A DNA stretch of 64,000 bases from Clostridiaceae bacterium. Lineage in GTDB: Bacteria; Bacillota; Clostridia; Christensenellales; CAG-917. The stretch's first letter is position 1, and the number at the start of each line of letters is the position of its first letter. The notes beneath the pieces were generated by a model that ran no database searches, had not been told where the DNA came from, and worked only from the letters and a program-made list of their open reading frames with translations. This document shows positions 8,703 to 17,934 of this stretch, piece by piece. The position numbers and the translations under genes are program-made. The stretch covers positions 1 through 64,000 of the forward strand of contig JAITPR010000051.1 in the NCBI GenBank assembly GCA_031289315.1, given 5' to 3'.

Positions 8703-9527
8703 TCACCTCACGGCTATGCGCGTGCGCGGCGCAGTGCCGTTCAACACATCCTTCATCGGGTACGCGGAGTTGGCTATGATAATCTCCGTGCCGTTTGACG
8801 CCGGCGCCTTTATGTACTCTAGCTTAGCACGCGCTCCACCCGCTCCCTCTCTGCTGCTCCCGGAACAAAACTCCTGACAACGGCTTATGTTCTCCAACAA
8901 CTCGTGCGCGTTCTTGCCAGATATTTCCTTAACCAGCGTTTTCGGGTCGCGTACGTCGGTATAGATGCCGTCTACGGACGTCAAAATCAAAAGCCGCTTG
9001 CTTTTGACGAGAAACGCCACTTGCGCCGCCGTTTCGTCGTTGTCGACGCATTCGTGTACGTCTTCGCGTTCGCGCTTCAACGCGGCAAACTCCATTTTTC
9101 GGTTTTCCTCGCTGTTCACCGTATCATTATAGTTGATTATCGGTATTGCTTTCTGCCCCGGACACCGCAGTATGGCGTCGCGTAAATGCCGGCTCTTTTC
9201 CGCATCGTTAAAATGCTGATGCTCAACAAGTATCTGCCGCACGCTGTAACGGCTGTCTATGTACTGTCGGTACGTCTGCATAAGTATGGACTGCCCCTGC
9301 GCGGCATAGTCCGTCTTATTATTCTCCGGCGTACCGTCTAACTCCTCGTCATTCCTCCGCACATAATCTAAGCGTCCTATCTCCACCGCGCCGCTGGTAA
9401 CCCACGCCATGCCCGGCGCAAGCTCACGCGAAAGCCTCGCGATCACATTGTAGTTTAAATCGCGATAATCCTTGTTTATAAGCGCCATTGAGCCTATCTT
9501 TCCCACAAGTTCGATATCGAATTTCAT
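8703..9527 (-). CDS. Glutamate 5-kinase-like amino-acid kinase
   Basis: A 274-residue amino-acid-kinase-fold protein. The N-terminal substrate loop VTSGAVEIGRLDY, the DNDETAAQVAFLV segment and LILTSVDGIYTDVRDP are the pattern of ProB-type glutamate 5-kinases, and GGARAKLEYIKAP resembles the late GGM.(T/S)K motif. Some positions differ from canonical ProB and no PUA domain follows, so the substrate is uncertain. The frame is open much further upstream, but ATG 9527 has a GAGAGG site and begins the conserved fold. No proA is adjacent, which weakens a simple proline-biosynthesis role. Confidence 0.75.
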   Translation of the reverse strand: MKFDIELVGKIGSMALINKDYRDLNYNVIARLSRELAPGMAWVTSGAVEIGRLDYVRRNDEELDGTPENNKTDYAAQGQSILMQTYRQYIDSRYSVRQILVEHQHFNDAEKSRHLRDAILRCPGQKAIPIINYNDTVNSEENRKMEFAALKREREDVHECVDNDETAAQVAFLVKSKRLLILTSVDGIYTDVRDPKTLVKEISGKNAHELLENISRCQEFCSGSSREGAGGARAKLEYIKAPASNGTEIIIANSAYPMKDVLNGTAPRTRIAVR

Positions 9528-9817
9528 AATCCTCTCCGAAACAATTTCGTTTGTACCCGAATTATAACACCAAATTGCCGAAAAGAAAAGTGAATTTTTG
9601 TTCTTTTCCTCTCTCTTGTTCTTTTTGCTACGCGGCATTCTGCTGTCAAGGACAAACGGAAGGGAATATACCCCACCCGTCCCAAAAAAAGACTGGCTCA
9701 AATTAAGACTTGCAGTTCTACGCACGACTAAACCACAACCGCACACCACAAAGAAGACCGGCTCAAATTAGAATCAGTTCAGCATAAAATTAATTTAATT
9801 TGTGTTATCGACTACTG
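9528..9817. other. Intergenic region between divergent genes
   Basis: About 290 bases without a gene. It holds a TATAAT-like box for the kinase gene near 9560-9566 and two similar stretches with the core GGCTCAAATTA, near 9694 and 9753. No other structure is evident. Confidence 0.4.
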
Positions 9818-9846
9818 TTGACTATATGCGTGTTTGCGGTTAGAAT
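9818..9846 (+). promoter_or_regulatory. Promoter placing transcription start at the decarboxylase ATG
   Basis: TTGACT (9818-9823), a 17-base spacer and TAGAAT (9841-9846) are followed by only six bases and then the ATG at 9853. Transcription should start at or next to the A of the ATG. No Shine-Dalgarno sequence is present, so the message is predicted to be leaderless. Confidence 0.65.
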
Positions 9847-9852
9847 ATAAGC

Positions 9853-11427
9853 ATGGCAACAATTTTAAACGCACCCCTATACGACGCGGTAAGAGGCTAC
9901 GTAGCAAAAACGCGCTTCCATATGCCGGGCCACGGAGGAAACAACCTTGACGGAGGGTTGTATCTCTCCGCGCCTTTCGACATAACGGAGCTACCCTTTT
10001 GTGACAACCTCAAAAATCCGTCCGGCGTCATACGTGATGCGGAAATTTTGTTGGCGGAAGCATACCTTTCCGAGGACGCGCTCATGTTTGCAACCGGCGC
10101 GACCGCCGCAGTGCAATCCGCCCTCTACGCCGCACGCGAACGCTATGGCAAAAATGCCGTGATAGCGGATAACTGTCACTGCTCCGTGCATTCCGCATTG
10201 CGCCTTTTGGGCATGTCCGCAACCGTAACCGGCGGCGAACACAAGGGTTACGTAATCTCTCCCGAGGACGCGGCGGCGGCTTTGGACAAGTCCTCCGCGA
10301 AAATTCTCGTCATTACCACGCCCGACTACTACGGGCGCACTCTAGACACGGCTAAATTCAAAGCGATTGCGGCGGAACGCGGCGCGTGCCTTATAGCGGA
10401 CTCCGCTCACGGTGCGCACTTCGCTTTTTCTCCGCTCTTCCCGCCGCCGGCTTCTCAGTATGCCGACCTCACCGTGTACGGAGCGCACAAAACCCTCCCC
10501 GTGTTTACCGGCGGCGCCATCCTCTGCGGAAATACGATTTTAATAGCAAAAGCGCGCGTTTATAGAAGCGAATACGCCACCACAAGCCCGAACTACATCA
10601 TTTTGGCTTCATTGGATTATGCACGGGCGTACCTTTCTATAAACGGACGCACAGCTTATGAAAGGGTGTTCGCCGATATACGCGCCTTTAAGAGAAGCCT
10701 TCCTCAATTTTCTTTTTTAGATAATTCCGACTTCACTAAGCTTTATTTTAACTGTCCCTCCGCCGCGCTTGAAGCCGCCGGCGTGTATCCCGAAATGTAC
10801 GACGGAAACGGTTCGCTTCTGATTGTGACGCCCTTCAATTCGCGCGCGCTTAAACCGCTTGTGGAAAAGTTGAAGTCCGTAACGCCGTTGAAATCCGTGA
10901 TACCCGTTGCCTCAATCAACAAACGCGACCGCCGCGAAAATACCGACGGCGTTAAAATCCGTTTGGAAATCTGCGACGAAGCCCCGTCCGAAACTGAAGC
11001 AAAATCCGCAACTACCGCCACGTCAAAATCGGACGCTACACCTATGTCCGCCGCGACCGCCGCCCTCCCCAAATCGGAAGTCAAAACTGCAACTACCGCG
11101 CCACATAAAACGGAAACAACCTCCTCAGCCGTAACAAAAATCGCACCTCCTAAAAAGACTGCAAAATCTACGGAAAAGGACGTAAAACCTATGGGAAAGC
11201 CTTCCGCCAAAACAAAGTCACACAAGGGAAAAAGCCTTAAATCCGTTCTCGTGGAAATCGACGACGCTAAGGGATATATATCGGAATTCGACATCGGTTT
11301 ATATCCTCCGGGTGTTCCACGCATTCTTGCCGGCAACGTAATAACAGCCGACGATATTATTTTCATGAAAAAAAATAAAAATACGCTTTTTAATCTTGTT
11401 AACGGCAAGGTTTGTGTTATAATATAA
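9853..11427 (+). CDS. Orn/Lys/Arg decarboxylase family protein (PLP) with low-complexity insert
   Basis: A 524-residue fold-type I PLP decarboxylase, probably acting on lysine, arginine or ornithine. Near the start, RFHMPGHGG (~22-30) is the family signature. DYYGRTLD, ADSAHGAHF and the PLP-lysine motif VYGAHKTLP follow. Unusually, residues ~375-470 form an Ala/Thr/Lys/Ser-rich linker (repeats of KSATTA, KSDAT, KTETT) placed before the C-terminal domain. Such genes commonly precede tmk in Firmicutes (compare B. subtilis yaaO-tmk), matching the order here. The start is fixed by the conserved N-terminus and lies six bases after a promoter. Confidence 0.88.
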   Translation: MATILNAPLYDAVRGYVAKTRFHMPGHGGNNLDGGLYLSAPFDITELPFCDNLKNPSGVIRDAEILLAEAYLSEDALMFATGATAAVQSALYAARERYGKNAVIADNCHCSVHSALRLLGMSATVTGGEHKGYVISPEDAAAALDKSSAKILVITTPDYYGRTLDTAKFKAIAAERGACLIADSAHGAHFAFSPLFPPPASQYADLTVYGAHKTLPVFTGGAILCGNTILIAKARVYRSEYATTSPNYIILASLDYARAYLSINGRTAYERVFADIRAFKRSLPQFSFLDNSDFTKLYFNCPSAALEAAGVYPEMYDGNGSLLIVTPFNSRALKPLVEKLKSVTPLKSVIPVASINKRDRRENTDGVKIRLEICDEAPSETEAKSATTATSKSDATPMSAATAALPKSEVKTATTAPHKTETTSSAVTKIAPPKKTAKSTEKDVKPMGKPSAKTKSHKGKSLKSVLVEIDDAKGYISEFDIGLYPPGVPRILAGNVITADDIIFMKKNKNTLFNLVNGKVCVII

Positions 11428-11467
11428 AGTGATTATGTATGCGGAAAGACCGTCCGCACAAAATAAA

Positions 11468-11539
11468 GGGGCGTGGACAATTCGTGATGACAAAAGATTT
11501 TCTTAGCAGGCAAGTCGTCACCAAAGGATTGTCCGCCCC
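11468..11539. repeat. Inverted-terminal dispersed repeat (GGACAATTCG family), short copy
   Basis: GCGTGGACAATTCGTGATGAC at the left end and GTCGTCACCAAAGGATTGTCC at the right end form an imperfect inverted repeat about 72 bases long, between the decarboxylase and tmk genes. Similar ends occur at 21333-21395, 47431-47468 and 62599-62771. The core CAGGCAAGTCGTCAC is shared with the long copy at 62599. No coding content. Confidence 0.65.
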
Positions 11540-11560
11540 AAAATAAAGCAGAGTAAAGTT

Positions 11561-12199
11561 ATGGACAAAAGAAAAGGGATTTTCATCACCTTGGAAGGTT
11601 GTGAGGGCGTGGGCAAATCTACGCAACTCAAGCTTTTAAAGGAATATCTCGCCTCCACCGGACAGGAAGCCGTTTTCACGCGCGAACCGGGCGGAAGCGT
11701 AATATCGGAGCAAATACGCGCGGTACTGCTCTCCCCCGAAAACTCCGCGATGAATCCCGTCACGGAAGCTTTGCTCTACGCGGCGGCGCGGGCGCAGAAC
11801 GTAAGAGAAGTTATTCAGCCGGCAATCAACGCCGGTAAGTTGGTTATATGCGACAGGTTTTTGGACTCGTCGCTTGCCTATCAGGGCTATGCGCGCAAGC
11901 TAGGCTTTGAACGCATATACGACATAAACCGCTACGCGCTGGACGGGTTAATGCCGGACTACACGGTGTTTATCGACTTATCTCCGGCGGCGGCGTTCCG
12001 CTCAAAGGCTAAGTCAGAAAGCTTGAACGACCGTATCGAACACGAATCGGCGGAATTTCACGAGGCGGTTTACCGCGGCTACGGAAAGCTGGCGGACACC
12101 TCCCCCGACCGCTTTATACGCATAATTCCGCAAAGCGAAAAAACTAAAACGGCGGAGTCAATTGTCGAAGCCCTGAAAAGCCGCGGTGTGATAAAATAA
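11561..12199 (+). CDS. tmk: Thymidylate kinase
   Basis: A 212-residue dTMP kinase, an essential step to dTTP. The P-loop LEGCEGVGKST (~8-18), TREPGG (~41-46), the DRF.DSSLAYQG motif (~102-113) and the FIDL.P region are all present, and the length is normal. It heads the tmk-holB-ricT block. A dispersed palindromic repeat occupies the gap upstream and only a weak ribosome-binding site (AGAG) is visible. Confidence 0.95.
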   Translation: MDKRKGIFITLEGCEGVGKSTQLKLLKEYLASTGQEAVFTREPGGSVISEQIRAVLLSPENSAMNPVTEALLYAAARAQNVREVIQPAINAGKLVICDRFLDSSLAYQGYARKLGFERIYDINRYALDGLMPDYTVFIDLSPAAAFRSKAKSESLNDRIEHESAEFHEAVYRGYGKLADTSPDRFIRIIPQSEKTKTAESIVEALKSRGVIK

Positions 12200-12349
12200 C
12201 CGCGTTAGCAAAAATAACCTCCGGCGCAACAAGGTGACCGGCGTGGGTAAAATAAACTGCGACGCTTTAAACCCGCGCGGGCGGCGTACCGTAAGGTGCA
12301 ACAAAACGGCGCGGCTTATCGACGTCCGTCGGGCGGTATCCGTGATAAA

Positions 12350-13327
12350 ATGGATTTAAACGAACTATATAACGGAATATTAAAAGACAGCCGCGCCTTT
12401 GAACAACTCAAAGCCGATTTTTCGTTCGGGCGGCAAGGACACGCCTATATCGTCGTTTCCGAAGACTCGGAAGCCGTAAAAAGGCTTCTGCCGCTTGCCG
12501 TCGCCGCCGCCTTCTGTCTAGAACACGGCTGTTTCGAGTGCGACGAGTGCATGCGGGTTTTGCACGGAAACAACCCAGACGTATATTTTGTCAACTATGC
12601 CGGCGACCGAATAAATAAGGATAAAATCGCCGAAATAACCGGCGAGGCGAACTTAAAGTCGTTTTCCGGCGGAAAGAGATTTTTCTTGATTTTCCGCGCC
12701 GACCTCATGAACGAAACGGCGCAAAACAAGCTTTTGAAAACGCTTGAGGAACCGCCGCCGGAGGTCACATTTATTTTGGGAGCGGCGACGGACTCATTAC
12801 TGCTTCCCACAATCAAATCACGCGTGCGGAAGCTGTATTTGGACTCGTTTCCGGAGGATGTATTGGCAACGGCTCTAAGAAATAACGGCATAGGCGAAAG
12901 CCGGGCGTTGCTTGCCGCCGCTTGTTCGTCGGGACACATCACACGTGCCTTAGAGATAGCGCTTAACGAAAACTTTAACGCGGCACATCTAAAGGCTTTG
13001 CGCGTTTTAAATTCGTTGCGGCGCCCCGGCGACGTTGCGGAATTTATCTTTGATAAAGGCTTTACCGCCGACACGGGTGAATTTTTAAACGCGCTTGCCG
13101 TTCTTATGCGTGATATTATGCTGTACGACACCGGCAAGGAGCTTATTGCCTTGAAATCTGATATGCAGGACATCGCAAGGTTAAGCAAGCTTTACACGCC
13201 GGACGCATGCGCAATAGTCTTACGCGCCGTCAACACGGCAAAGGAAAAGCTGTTCTTCAACGTGTCTGCAGCGGCGGTTTTGGAGATACTTTTCTTTGAG
13301 ATTGTCAAACGACGCCGTACCGCATAG
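12350..13327 (+). CDS. holB: DNA polymerase III delta-prime subunit (clamp loader)
   Basis: A protein of 325 residues in the AAA+ clamp-loader family. Typical blocks are FGRQGHAYIV, a Cys cluster CLEHGCFECDECMRVLHGNNPDV that fits the delta-prime zinc site, and LLKTLEEPPPEVTFIL followed by LLPTIKSRVRKL. The Walker A region is degenerate, as usual for delta-prime. The frame extends to GTG 12296, but the conserved sequence starts near ATG 12350; neither start has a strong ribosome-binding site. Order tmk-holB-ricT matches the origin-proximal Firmicutes cluster. Confidence 0.88.
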   Translation: MDLNELYNGILKDSRAFEQLKADFSFGRQGHAYIVVSEDSEAVKRLLPLAVAAAFCLEHGCFECDECMRVLHGNNPDVYFVNYAGDRINKDKIAEITGEANLKSFSGGKRFFLIFRADLMNETAQNKLLKTLEEPPPEVTFILGAATDSLLLPTIKSRVRKLYLDSFPEDVLATALRNNGIGESRALLAAACSSGHITRALEIALNENFNAAHLKALRVLNSLRRPGDVAEFIFDKGFTADTGEFLNALAVLMRDIMLYDTGKELIALKSDMQDIARLSKLYTPDACAIVLRAVNTAKEKLFFNVSAAAVLEILFFEIVKRRRTA

Positions 13328-13520
13328 GCAAAAACCGGCGCTAAATGCGGTTAAATCCGCCGCAACTAGGACGAACAGCTTAACCCTAAGCCGTCCTCGC
13401 GGATTGTCCGTACTAGAGAAATTTAATCGCAGTCGAAAATCTCATTAAGATTTTTGTCCGCTCACCAAAAGCCGTAAAACGGCTTTAAGCAATATAAACG
13501 AGGAGTTAAAATCGATATAA

Positions 13521-14363
13521 ATGTTAGTTATAGGCATAAAGTTTAAAAGTAGCAACAAGGTCTACTGGTTCAACCCGGCAGGTGCTGATTTCGTAGAGGG
13601 CGACGGAGTAATAGTTGAGACCGCTCGCGGCATCGAATACGGCAAATGCGTTTCCCCTAATAAGGACGTGCCGGACAAGGACGTGGTTCAGCCATTAAAG
13701 GACGTCCTACGCAAGGCGACGCGTGAAGACGAGGAACAAATAGAAAAAAATATCCGCATGCGTTCGGAGGCATTGCCCAAAATCAACGAGGTTGTAAGGC
13801 GCCATAGGTTGGACATGAAGGTAGTCGATTGTGAGTACACCTTCGACCGCGCCAAGCTGATATGCTACTTCACGGCAGATGGACGCGTGGACTTCCGCGA
13901 CCTTGTCAAGGAGCTTGCGTCGGTGTTCCGCGCACGCATAGAATTGCGCCAAATTTATGAGCGTGACGATACTAAAATGCGCGGCGCACTTGCCTCTTGC
14001 GGGCGTGAATGTTGTTGCTCCGCTCACCTCCCGGACTTTGAAAAGGTTTCCATTAAAATGGCAAAGCTTCAAGGGCTTTCCTTAAATCCTCAAAAAATCA
14101 GCGGCGTTTGCGGCAGACTTATGTGTTGCTTGAAATACGAAAACGACTATTACGCAAAAGTTTTTAAAACCATGCCGAAGCTACGCTCCTCCGTGAGAAC
14201 TCCGGACGGCGAAGGCATTGTGGAGTCAAACGACATCATAAAACAAACCACGCGCGTTAAAGTGCTGTTAAAGGACGGCTCGTACGACATTCGCACCTAT
14301 CCTTTGGCGGACCTTAAAATTAAATCCAAACAAGAGGAACCCTCCGACACCGCCGACGATTAA
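13521..14363 (+). CDS. ricT: PSP1-domain protein RicT/YaaT
   Basis: A 280-residue protein of the RicT (YaaT) family, a member of the Fe-S-containing complex that helps RNase Y mature transcripts and supports sporulation and competence in B. subtilis. The PSP1 core is evident (IGIKFKSSNKVYWFNP at the start; RARIELRQIYERDDTKMRGALASCG), with the cysteine motifs CGRECCC and CGRLMCCL that hold iron-sulfur clusters. The linked ricA and ricF genes are not in the window. GAGGAG lies rather far (15 bases) upstream of the ATG. Confidence 0.92.
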   Translation: MLVIGIKFKSSNKVYWFNPAGADFVEGDGVIVETARGIEYGKCVSPNKDVPDKDVVQPLKDVLRKATREDEEQIEKNIRMRSEALPKINEVVRRHRLDMKVVDCEYTFDRAKLICYFTADGRVDFRDLVKELASVFRARIELRQIYERDDTKMRGALASCGRECCCSAHLPDFEKVSIKMAKLQGLSLNPQKISGVCGRLMCCLKYENDYYAKVFKTMPKLRSSVRTPDGEGIVESNDIIKQTTRVKVLLKDGSYDIRTYPLADLKIKSKQEEPSDTADD

Positions 14364-14504
14364 GTTCGCGCGCCGCGGCATTTCCGTTAAGCTTATACGC
14401 GTGCCGGCGTTTCGTTAAAGCGTTCGGGCTTGACTAACGCATAAGCTGTATTTGTTATAACTGCTCTCAGTGCCGCTTATACCAAAAACAAATCGTAAAA
14501 ACCC

Positions 14505-14541
14505 AAAAAACGACGGAAAAATTCCGTCGTTTTTGTTTGTC
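14505..14541. terminator. Terminator between ricT and the phospho-signalling island
   Basis: A perfect stem AACGACGGAA / TTCCGTCGTT with a three-base loop, flanked by A-runs on the left and T-runs on the right, can stop transcription in both directions. It separates the convergent ricT and the last gene of the accessory island. Confidence 0.85.
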
Positions 14542-14623
14542 GTTTTTGTTCGCGGCTCATTGTATGTCACCGTATATTGTCCATACCCTTTTGCGTAAGC
14601 CAATCTTTCAGCGGCGAACCGGC

Positions 14624-15979
14624 TTACCCTTCCAGTGATGCAATGACCGTGTTTAGGAGTTCTCTCACGTGTACGTAGTTCTCCATTGCGCTTTCAAGCG
14701 GGCGACTCTCGTCCACCTCCGCCATAGACGTGCCAAAACACAGCATATTCGTCTTTATCCTGACAAAAAGTTGCAGACTGTAGGATTTTCCGATGTTAGT
14801 GTTTATCGCCATGAGGTTCATAAACATCTTCTTCCCGAACAGTTCTCTATATTCGTGTATGAGCGGTCTCATTTCGGTAGTCGCAGACACCGGATAGCCC
14901 TCGGCGTTTTCTTTTATGTAGTCGTTAATCTTAGCCACATCTGCGGAATTTTGCGCCAAGCGGCAAAGCTCTTCCTCAAGCTCGGCTATAAAGGTTTCCG
15001 AAGACTCACCGTAGTCGAACATAGTAACCACCTCAAAACCGCCCGCTTCCCTTTTCGTAGCAAAAGCGTATGGACATGGTATATTTTCGCTACTTAAAAT
15101 AGCAAAGTCTTTATAGTATTTCGGTTTAATAAGCATCCACCTGTCCGGCTTATCGAACCTAAAATCCGGCACCTTGTCTTCACCGTTCCGGTTGCTTAAT
15201 CCTTCCGCGCCGTCCTCCGCCCCATCTTTCTCATCGTCCCCGCCGTTACCCTTTAATTTAAATTCTTTGCCGTCGTAGAGCTCCGAAAAATCCATGTCCA
15301 TGTAAGCGCAGTTTTCCAGTTCCGATTTTTTGTGTTCCGCAAGGTCGCAGAGCTCCGAAAAAGCCATGTCCATGTAAGCGTCTAAATCAAATTCATCAGC
15401 CTCTTCCATCTCTTCCTCTTCTTCGTTCTCCTCCTCCGCTATAAACTCGTTTTCGTCCTCCTCCGCTATAAACTCGTTGAAAAACAGAAACATATCCCGC
15501 ATTTGAGCCATACAATCGTACAGCGATAGAAGACAGTCCATACCGTCGGCGGGGTCATCAATTTTTTTGATAAGCTCAGTCCAATCGTCATGCCGTATGC
15601 TATGTATCCCGTGATACTGCATTATACTCTCAATACGCGATTGTACCTCGTATGACTCACCGTCATATCTTTCGTTTACGAAATCGTAAGTGGAACCGTT
15701 ATCGGAAAAGTATTTCGTCCCGTCGTCATCAATAATCGCAATAAGAATTCTTTCATCTCCGCGCATGAACATCAGTTTGTCATCACGGATCTTAAAATTA
15801 TTTCCTATCATGCTACGCATATTATACTCCGGCACACTCTTAGCCACGCGCTCCGGCCCACTATTAGCCGCACTATTCACAGTACTCTCCGGCACACTAT
15901 TGACCGCACTGTTTGCAGTACTCTCCGGCACGCTCTCCGGCAGAACCGGTTTATTTGATTTTTCTTTATCGTCTTTCAT
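14624..15979 (-). CDS. Acidic repeat-rich protein with DUF1828-like segment
   Basis: A 451-residue protein of unknown function, the last gene of a five-gene minus-strand operon. Residues ~1-50 are low-complexity repeats of PEST..NSA. Residues ~60-100 (MRGDERILIAIIDDDGTKYFSDNGSTYDF split over two strands) resemble the start of DUF1828, where a loop with conserved DDG.T is typical. Residues ~165-270 are extremely acidic (runs of E and ED, duplicated YMDM(A/D)FSEL). The C-terminal ~180 residues look globular. AGGAGG precedes the start. DUF1828-like proteins often accompany mobile or conflict genes. The repeats may be flexible binding surfaces. Confidence 0.65.
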   Translation of the reverse strand: MKDDKEKSNKPVLPESVPESTANSAVNSVPESTVNSAANSGPERVAKSVPEYNMRSMIGNNFKIRDDKLMFMRGDERILIAIIDDDGTKYFSDNGSTYDFVNERYDGESYEVQSRIESIMQYHGIHSIRHDDWTELIKKIDDPADGMDCLLSLYDCMAQMRDMFLFFNEFIAEEDENEFIAEEENEEEEEMEEADEFDLDAYMDMAFSELCDLAEHKKSELENCAYMDMDFSELYDGKEFKLKGNGGDDEKDGAEDGAEGLSNRNGEDKVPDFRFDKPDRWMLIKPKYYKDFAILSSENIPCPYAFATKREAGGFEVVTMFDYGESSETFIAELEEELCRLAQNSADVAKINDYIKENAEGYPVSATTEMRPLIHEYRELFGKKMFMNLMAINTNIGKSYSLQLFVRIKTNMLCFGTSMAEVDESRPLESAMENYVHVRELLNTVIASLEG

Positions 15980-16099
15980 TTCATTCCTCCTTATATTTAT
16001 GTTATTTACGGGTGTGTTAGACCCTTACAACACCACCTGCGAAGCCACGCGTGCAGTGTGTGGTTGGTGCCGTTTGTGTGGCGCGTAGACTTACGCGCC

Positions 16100-17920
16100 T
16101 CAATCAAAAAAATCGTCTATACGCTTCCTCTTTCTACTTTTAAAGTCGAACGTATAGCGCGGCGCGTCGAATGACTCCGTACAAAACGGAGTTTCTTCCG
16201 TCAAGCCTCTTCCGTCGAGGAAGTTTTTAAACATTCCCATTCCCGCCGCCAAATAACTCCTGACATAGGCGGAACGGAATACCGGCATATAAATCCGCTT
16301 TATATACATTTCTCCGGGGCGTATCAGATCCAATTTACTCACCGGAATAAGCAGCACCTCCGAAAGTGTGTGGTCGTCGTCGTTCATCTGCGCTGAAAGC
16401 GTCGGCACAAAGCGTTTCCCGCACTCTGCGGAGAAGTTTTCCTTTGTCGCGCGGTTTTGCGCGCCTAAAAATATTTGAGAGTTGCAGTTATCTCTTATCA
16501 CCACAGCTCTGTCTGCTCCGTACACTATGTCCAACTGTTTGTGTGATTGCACCACTAAGTGAAACCATATGTTTCTAGAGCGCGCCGTGGAAATTTTGTT
16601 TTCAAGGTCGCGTATCTCCGGAATGTTACCAAACTCGTCAAGCAAGAAGTGTAGCGCGCGTTGCGGACCCTTTTTTTCCACCTTTTCCAACATCATTCTG
16701 TAAACCCAGTCTATAAACAAACCCGCAACTATAAAATCACTCTTCTCATAATCACGCGTTATATTGAATATCGCGAACGGGTTTTCGTCGTCGGAATCTA
16801 AATCAATGGTATTGCCGCTAGTAAGCGCGAATATGTGACCTTGCAGCCAGTCCTTAATGGCGGTGTCGAAAACGCCGCAATAGCTACGCATCGTAGTCGG
16901 TGCGTTTCCTAATGCGGTTGCCATCAGGGCTAGTGTCTTTTCACTTTTATCACGCAATACGGGGTGATTATATAAGGTGGTATTGTTATTCTCTGCCAAA
17001 ATAGGCACTTTTAGCTCCAAATAATAGCGTTGAAGTGTACGTAACGTCATCATATCACTGGTAAAGTCATCCTTTCTACGTGTGGCTTCCTCCAACATAC
17101 AGTTTAGAAGTCCCTTTAAAAGGTCTTGTGCGCCGTACTCCCACGTCGGGTCTTTGCTACTCTGAACCTTGATCATCATGTGCGCCATCTGGCTGATTTT
17201 TGAGTCGATTTGCGCGGACAGCGTACATCTCTCAAACGCGACATATGCGTCACAAGCGACTTCGTTTGCAAAAGCCCGTCCGGCATACTCCCAATATCCG
17301 GTGTCCATATACGCCTCATACGGCGGTGCCGTAATAAGTCCCTTTTTGACCTTGCCGGCGTGGAACTTAACGTCCTGTCCTGTCTCGGATAGCTTCATTG
17401 CATCCGTGTAAAGCTCAAAAAACGGGTTCCACCTGTCGGAGCGCATCGGCTCCTTAAAATTAAGCACAAAGATTTTATATCCCTGTTCCTTCAAATGCTT
17501 TACGTTTCTGTCAAACAGCTCTCCTTTCGGATCCGTAAGAAATAAATTCGGCTTATTTTTCTGCGAAGAAATTGCCCTCAACTGCGGTTCTACGCAGCCG
17601 GTCGTCTTACCGCTCCCCGTCGTACCGACATAAAGCTCGTGGTGATAGGGCAAATAATGGAAGCGTAATTTGCACTCCTTTTTCTTTGCCGCCGATAAAT
17701 TTTTATAATCCTCAGCAGAATATACATTGCCGTCCTTATCCGCTAAATCGCTTGCCACCGGATAGCCTTCTATTTCGGTTTTATTTAAATCCTCATAGTA
17801 TACGGTTTTTAGTCCGTCGGCGGCGCTTAAATCTGTATAAAGTATTTCTCTGGAGTTCTCCAGATACTCCGCTATGTATGCGGCGCTTATTCTTGCCGCG
17901 AATGAATCGTCATTTTTCAT
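16100..17920 (-). CDS. Soluble VirD4/TraG-like type IV coupling ATPase
   Basis: A 606-residue P-loop ATPase of the VirD4/TraG/TraD family. Walker A is GTTGSGKT (99-106), followed by NLFLTDPKGELFDRN; Walker B is FLLDEFGNIPEI and the sensor segment is HLVVQSHKQL. Unlike conjugative coupling proteins there is no N-terminal transmembrane segment, and no relaxase, VirB4 or pilus gene is in the window. It lies 14 bases from the Sel1/AAA gene in the same operon. It may move DNA or protein, or may have been recruited as an NTP-driven effector in the island; the function is inference. Confidence 0.8.
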   Translation of the reverse strand: MKNDDSFAARISAAYIAEYLENSREILYTDLSAADGLKTVYYEDLNKTEIEGYPVASDLADKDGNVYSAEDYKNLSAAKKKECKLRFHYLPYHHELYVGTTGSGKTTGCVEPQLRAISSQKNKPNLFLTDPKGELFDRNVKHLKEQGYKIFVLNFKEPMRSDRWNPFFELYTDAMKLSETGQDVKFHAGKVKKGLITAPPYEAYMDTGYWEYAGRAFANEVACDAYVAFERCTLSAQIDSKISQMAHMMIKVQSSKDPTWEYGAQDLLKGLLNCMLEEATRRKDDFTSDMMTLRTLQRYYLELKVPILAENNNTTLYNHPVLRDKSEKTLALMATALGNAPTTMRSYCGVFDTAIKDWLQGHIFALTSGNTIDLDSDDENPFAIFNITRDYEKSDFIVAGLFIDWVYRMMLEKVEKKGPQRALHFLLDEFGNIPEIRDLENKISTARSRNIWFHLVVQSHKQLDIVYGADRAVVIRDNCNSQIFLGAQNRATKENFSAECGKRFVPTLSAQMNDDDHTLSEVLLIPVSKLDLIRPGEMYIKRIYMPVFRSAYVRSYLAAGMGMFKNFLDGRGLTEETPFCTESFDAPRYTFDFKSRKRKRIDDFFD

Positions 17921-17934
17921 TTGCTATTCTCCTT

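Noticed and set aside
14850..15100. Plus-strand frames inside the island (for example 142 residues at 14669).
   Set aside because: They are opposite-strand shadows of coding sequence, with no ribosome-binding site or domain support.
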